Assembly: GCA_950097015.1 (NCBI GenBank)
Contig: CATNEN010000005.1
Coordinates: 3,463,501-3,527,500 of the forward strand
From: Macrostomum hystrix
Lineage: Eukaryota; Platyhelminthes; Macrostomidae
Length of the DNA: 64,000 nt
Reading direction: 5' to 3'
The notes under the pieces were generated by a model, which did no database searches, had not been told where the DNA came from, and saw only the letters and a list, made by a program, of their open reading frames with translations. The position numbers and the translations under genes are program-made. This document shows, in pieces, positions 62,370-64,000 of this stretch. Numbering within the stretch: position 1 is the stretch's first letter; each line of letters starts with the position of its first letter.

Positions 62370-62714
62370 CTGCGACTACTTACAGTAGCGACGAAGCCTT
62401 TTTAATACATTTGCTCTGCTGTTCTGTCTTTCAATCGCATTGCTTGCTTAATTTGCTGTTTTGCACCCTCAGTGCCAGGGTTTGATTGTTGGGCATAAAC
62501 GTGAAGTACTCGTATATAAATTATAGCTTGTTAGAATATTCTATACTAACTGCCCTACTAACTACTAACTTCTATACTACCATAAATATTCAGGCATTCA
62601 AGCATTCATCAAGCTAAACATTCTGGTGGATATAAATGCGTGTGTGGTACAATTCACCAAGAAATCATTTAAATTGTCAGTGTTCCTTTTTTTAGGCAGA
62701 ACAACAACTGAGGC
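62370..62714. other. Upstream region of receptor E
   Basis: No gene seen. The last bases before the ATG (acaacaactgaggc) match those upstream of receptor B. Confidence 0.5.
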
Positions 62715-63454
62715 ATGGCTGCAGCACAGGAATGCATTTTGCTGGCAGCGGCCCTTCTAGCTGGACTGTGTGCGGCTGACAGCAGTCAATGTGAGTTGCA
62801 GTCCATGGACAATCTTGACCGATTAAGAATCAGTCAGTAGTGCGTCCACTTCAATTGATTCTAAACTTATTTTTGTTTCAGGCACTCTCAACATCACCAA
62901 AGATTCCATCGCTGAATCGTGGCAGTCGTCCAGCTTTCTAGATAACAATCAGGCAACACTGTGCTTTAAAAACCAGTCAACTGAGAATGATTCCCAGCAT
63001 TTCTACAGATTCTTCCACTCCAAAGCCAGTAAGAATGACGCTGATGCAGGCTATCACTGGTTTGTGATCAAACTGAAGAGGCCTGAGCTGATCAGCTCTG
63101 TGGGCATCAGGGCCAGGTCAGGTGAGCGATTCAGTTAATTTACAATCAAGAGCTACTGAATACCTGCTCCTAACGATTCCCTTCAAGCTCTTGTTTGCAG
63201 CTCAAAATAAATAACTAACTGACATTGTAGAATGGATGGGAGTTTCCATCGATTATTTAAACCCCAGAGCAGCAGACATTGAGATCTGGACTTCTCAAAC
63301 AGACGTCGATTTTGGACATGAGCACTGCGACTCAAAGAACATCAGCTCTACTTTCATTAGAGGAGAGAGCTCAGGTATCTGGAAGCAGTGTGGCAGGACG
63401 CCCTCAAATGTTTCTGCAGGACAAGGCTTGAGCGTGCCCTGCGTCAGGCGACAG
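62715..63454 (+). CDS. Lectin-Ig membrane receptor E, 5' part only
   Basis: Three exons, 62715-62790, 62882-63121 and 63231-63454, aligned with exons 1-3 of receptor B, same sizes except six extra nucleotides in the signal exon (two extra residues in LLAAALLAG). Encodes the signal peptide and most of the F5/8C-like lectin domain (AESWQSSSF, YHWFVIKL, ADIEIWTS, WKQCGRTP). About 14 of 80 residues differ from B in exon 2, mostly charged or polar changes; exon 3 is nearly the same. The frame is open and the sites are good. A SINE-1 follows 56 bases downstream in the next intron, and the remaining exons, if any, lie beyond the window, so whether the gene is intact is unknown. Confidence 0.8.
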
Positions 63455-63509
63455 GTGAGGCGATCAGGTGACTGCTGGTTCATAATTTATGAGCAATATA
63501 AAATTTTGG

Positions 63510-63815
63510 GTTGAAGCTTAGTCGTTAAAGCGTCAAACCCACACCTTGAAGCGAGTTTCTGGGTGTTCTATTCCTGACTTCATTGGAACAATTTGAGTTG
63601 TTTAGCAAGACACTTACCTCTGCATTGCTTCAGTTCATCCAGCTGTTAAATGTGTACCAGAATCAGCTGGGGTAATTGAAGGTGGGTGTGGCGTCCCCCC
63701 AGTCCATGGACTGAACAGCCAAACGCAGCCTTCAGATGCTCCCCCAATAGCTGCCGCTGTGCTGTCGGCTGCACATCTGACCCAATGGGGCAGGTGTAAT
63801 CAGCCAACTGTTACT
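63510..63815 (+). mobile_element. SINE-1 copy in receptor E intron 3
   Basis: Matches 7098-7405 through most of its length (gacacttacctctgcattgc, ccccccagtccatggactga, gggcaggtgtaatcagcc). The tRNA-like head is more diverged. Receptor B has no SINE in the same intron. Confidence 0.82.
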
Positions 63816-64000
63816 CAAGAGCAAACGGTTGACAGCTCAGTGAATCGAACTCAGTTTACTCAGTGAAGTAAACAAAAATTTGCTAGGAAAAGGAATACCT
63901 TAGGATTGTTTTCCCGAGAAATGATCTACATTAGCACAGTATCTATTTTGTGGCACACATCGACTAAAGTTTGAGGCAAATAGAAGCTATAGGAAGGCAT
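63816..64000. other. Window end inside receptor E intron
   Basis: No feature seen. Confidence 0.4.

Overview
The window is animal (metazoan) nuclear DNA. All real genes are split by GT-AG introns, and they include single-copy metazoan genes: a TMEM63 channel, GCLM, the ER chaperone BiP with a KDEL tail, the lysosomal transporter MFSD1, and a POLR3F fragment. Other animal traits are tRNA-derived SINEs and a non-autonomous hAT-like element. I cannot assign a phylum from sequence alone. Almost every intron and gap carries its own private minisatellite (units of 14 to 50 bp, some with higher-order structure). These arrays create most of the long spurious reading frames.

Layout, 0-42 kb: a TMEM63-type cation channel (+, 5' end not resolved, nine coding exons seen to 11454), then a 2.9-kb array of a 23-bp unit and a hAT-like element. 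Next come an unrecognised 701-residue gene on the minus strand (16733-21168) and GCLM on the plus strand (21623-24825), which diverge from a 454-bp shared promoter. BiP (-, 27864-30498) has a distant promoter holding an exact ER stress element, implying a 5'UTR intron. MFSD1 (-, 34430-40215) has a 3.7-kb first intron full of repeats and one unexplained ORF.

Layout, 42-64 kb: a cluster of paralogous type I membrane receptors. Each has a signal peptide, a domain that looks like an F5/8C (galactose-binding, fucolectin-like) lectin fold, an Ig-like domain, a second family-specific Cys-rich domain, one transmembrane helix and a short, unrelated cytoplasmic tail. Complete genes are A (-, 42310-45150), B (+, 48688-51538) and C (-, 56820-59526). 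E (+, from 62715) runs off the window. A/B and C/E are the same head-to-head pair repeated about 14 kb apart. A decayed third A-type 5' region (52.3-53.9 kb), an inverted broken copy of B (59.9-60.7 kb), an orphan transmembrane-plus-tail cassette (54.3-54.7 kb) and displaced fragments lie between them.

The receptor cluster is the most interesting part. It is a young, actively rearranging, possibly diversifying family of lectin-Ig receptors, of the kind expected for immune or allorecognition loci. That function is inference: the sequence shows structure, duplication and a replacement hot spot, not function.
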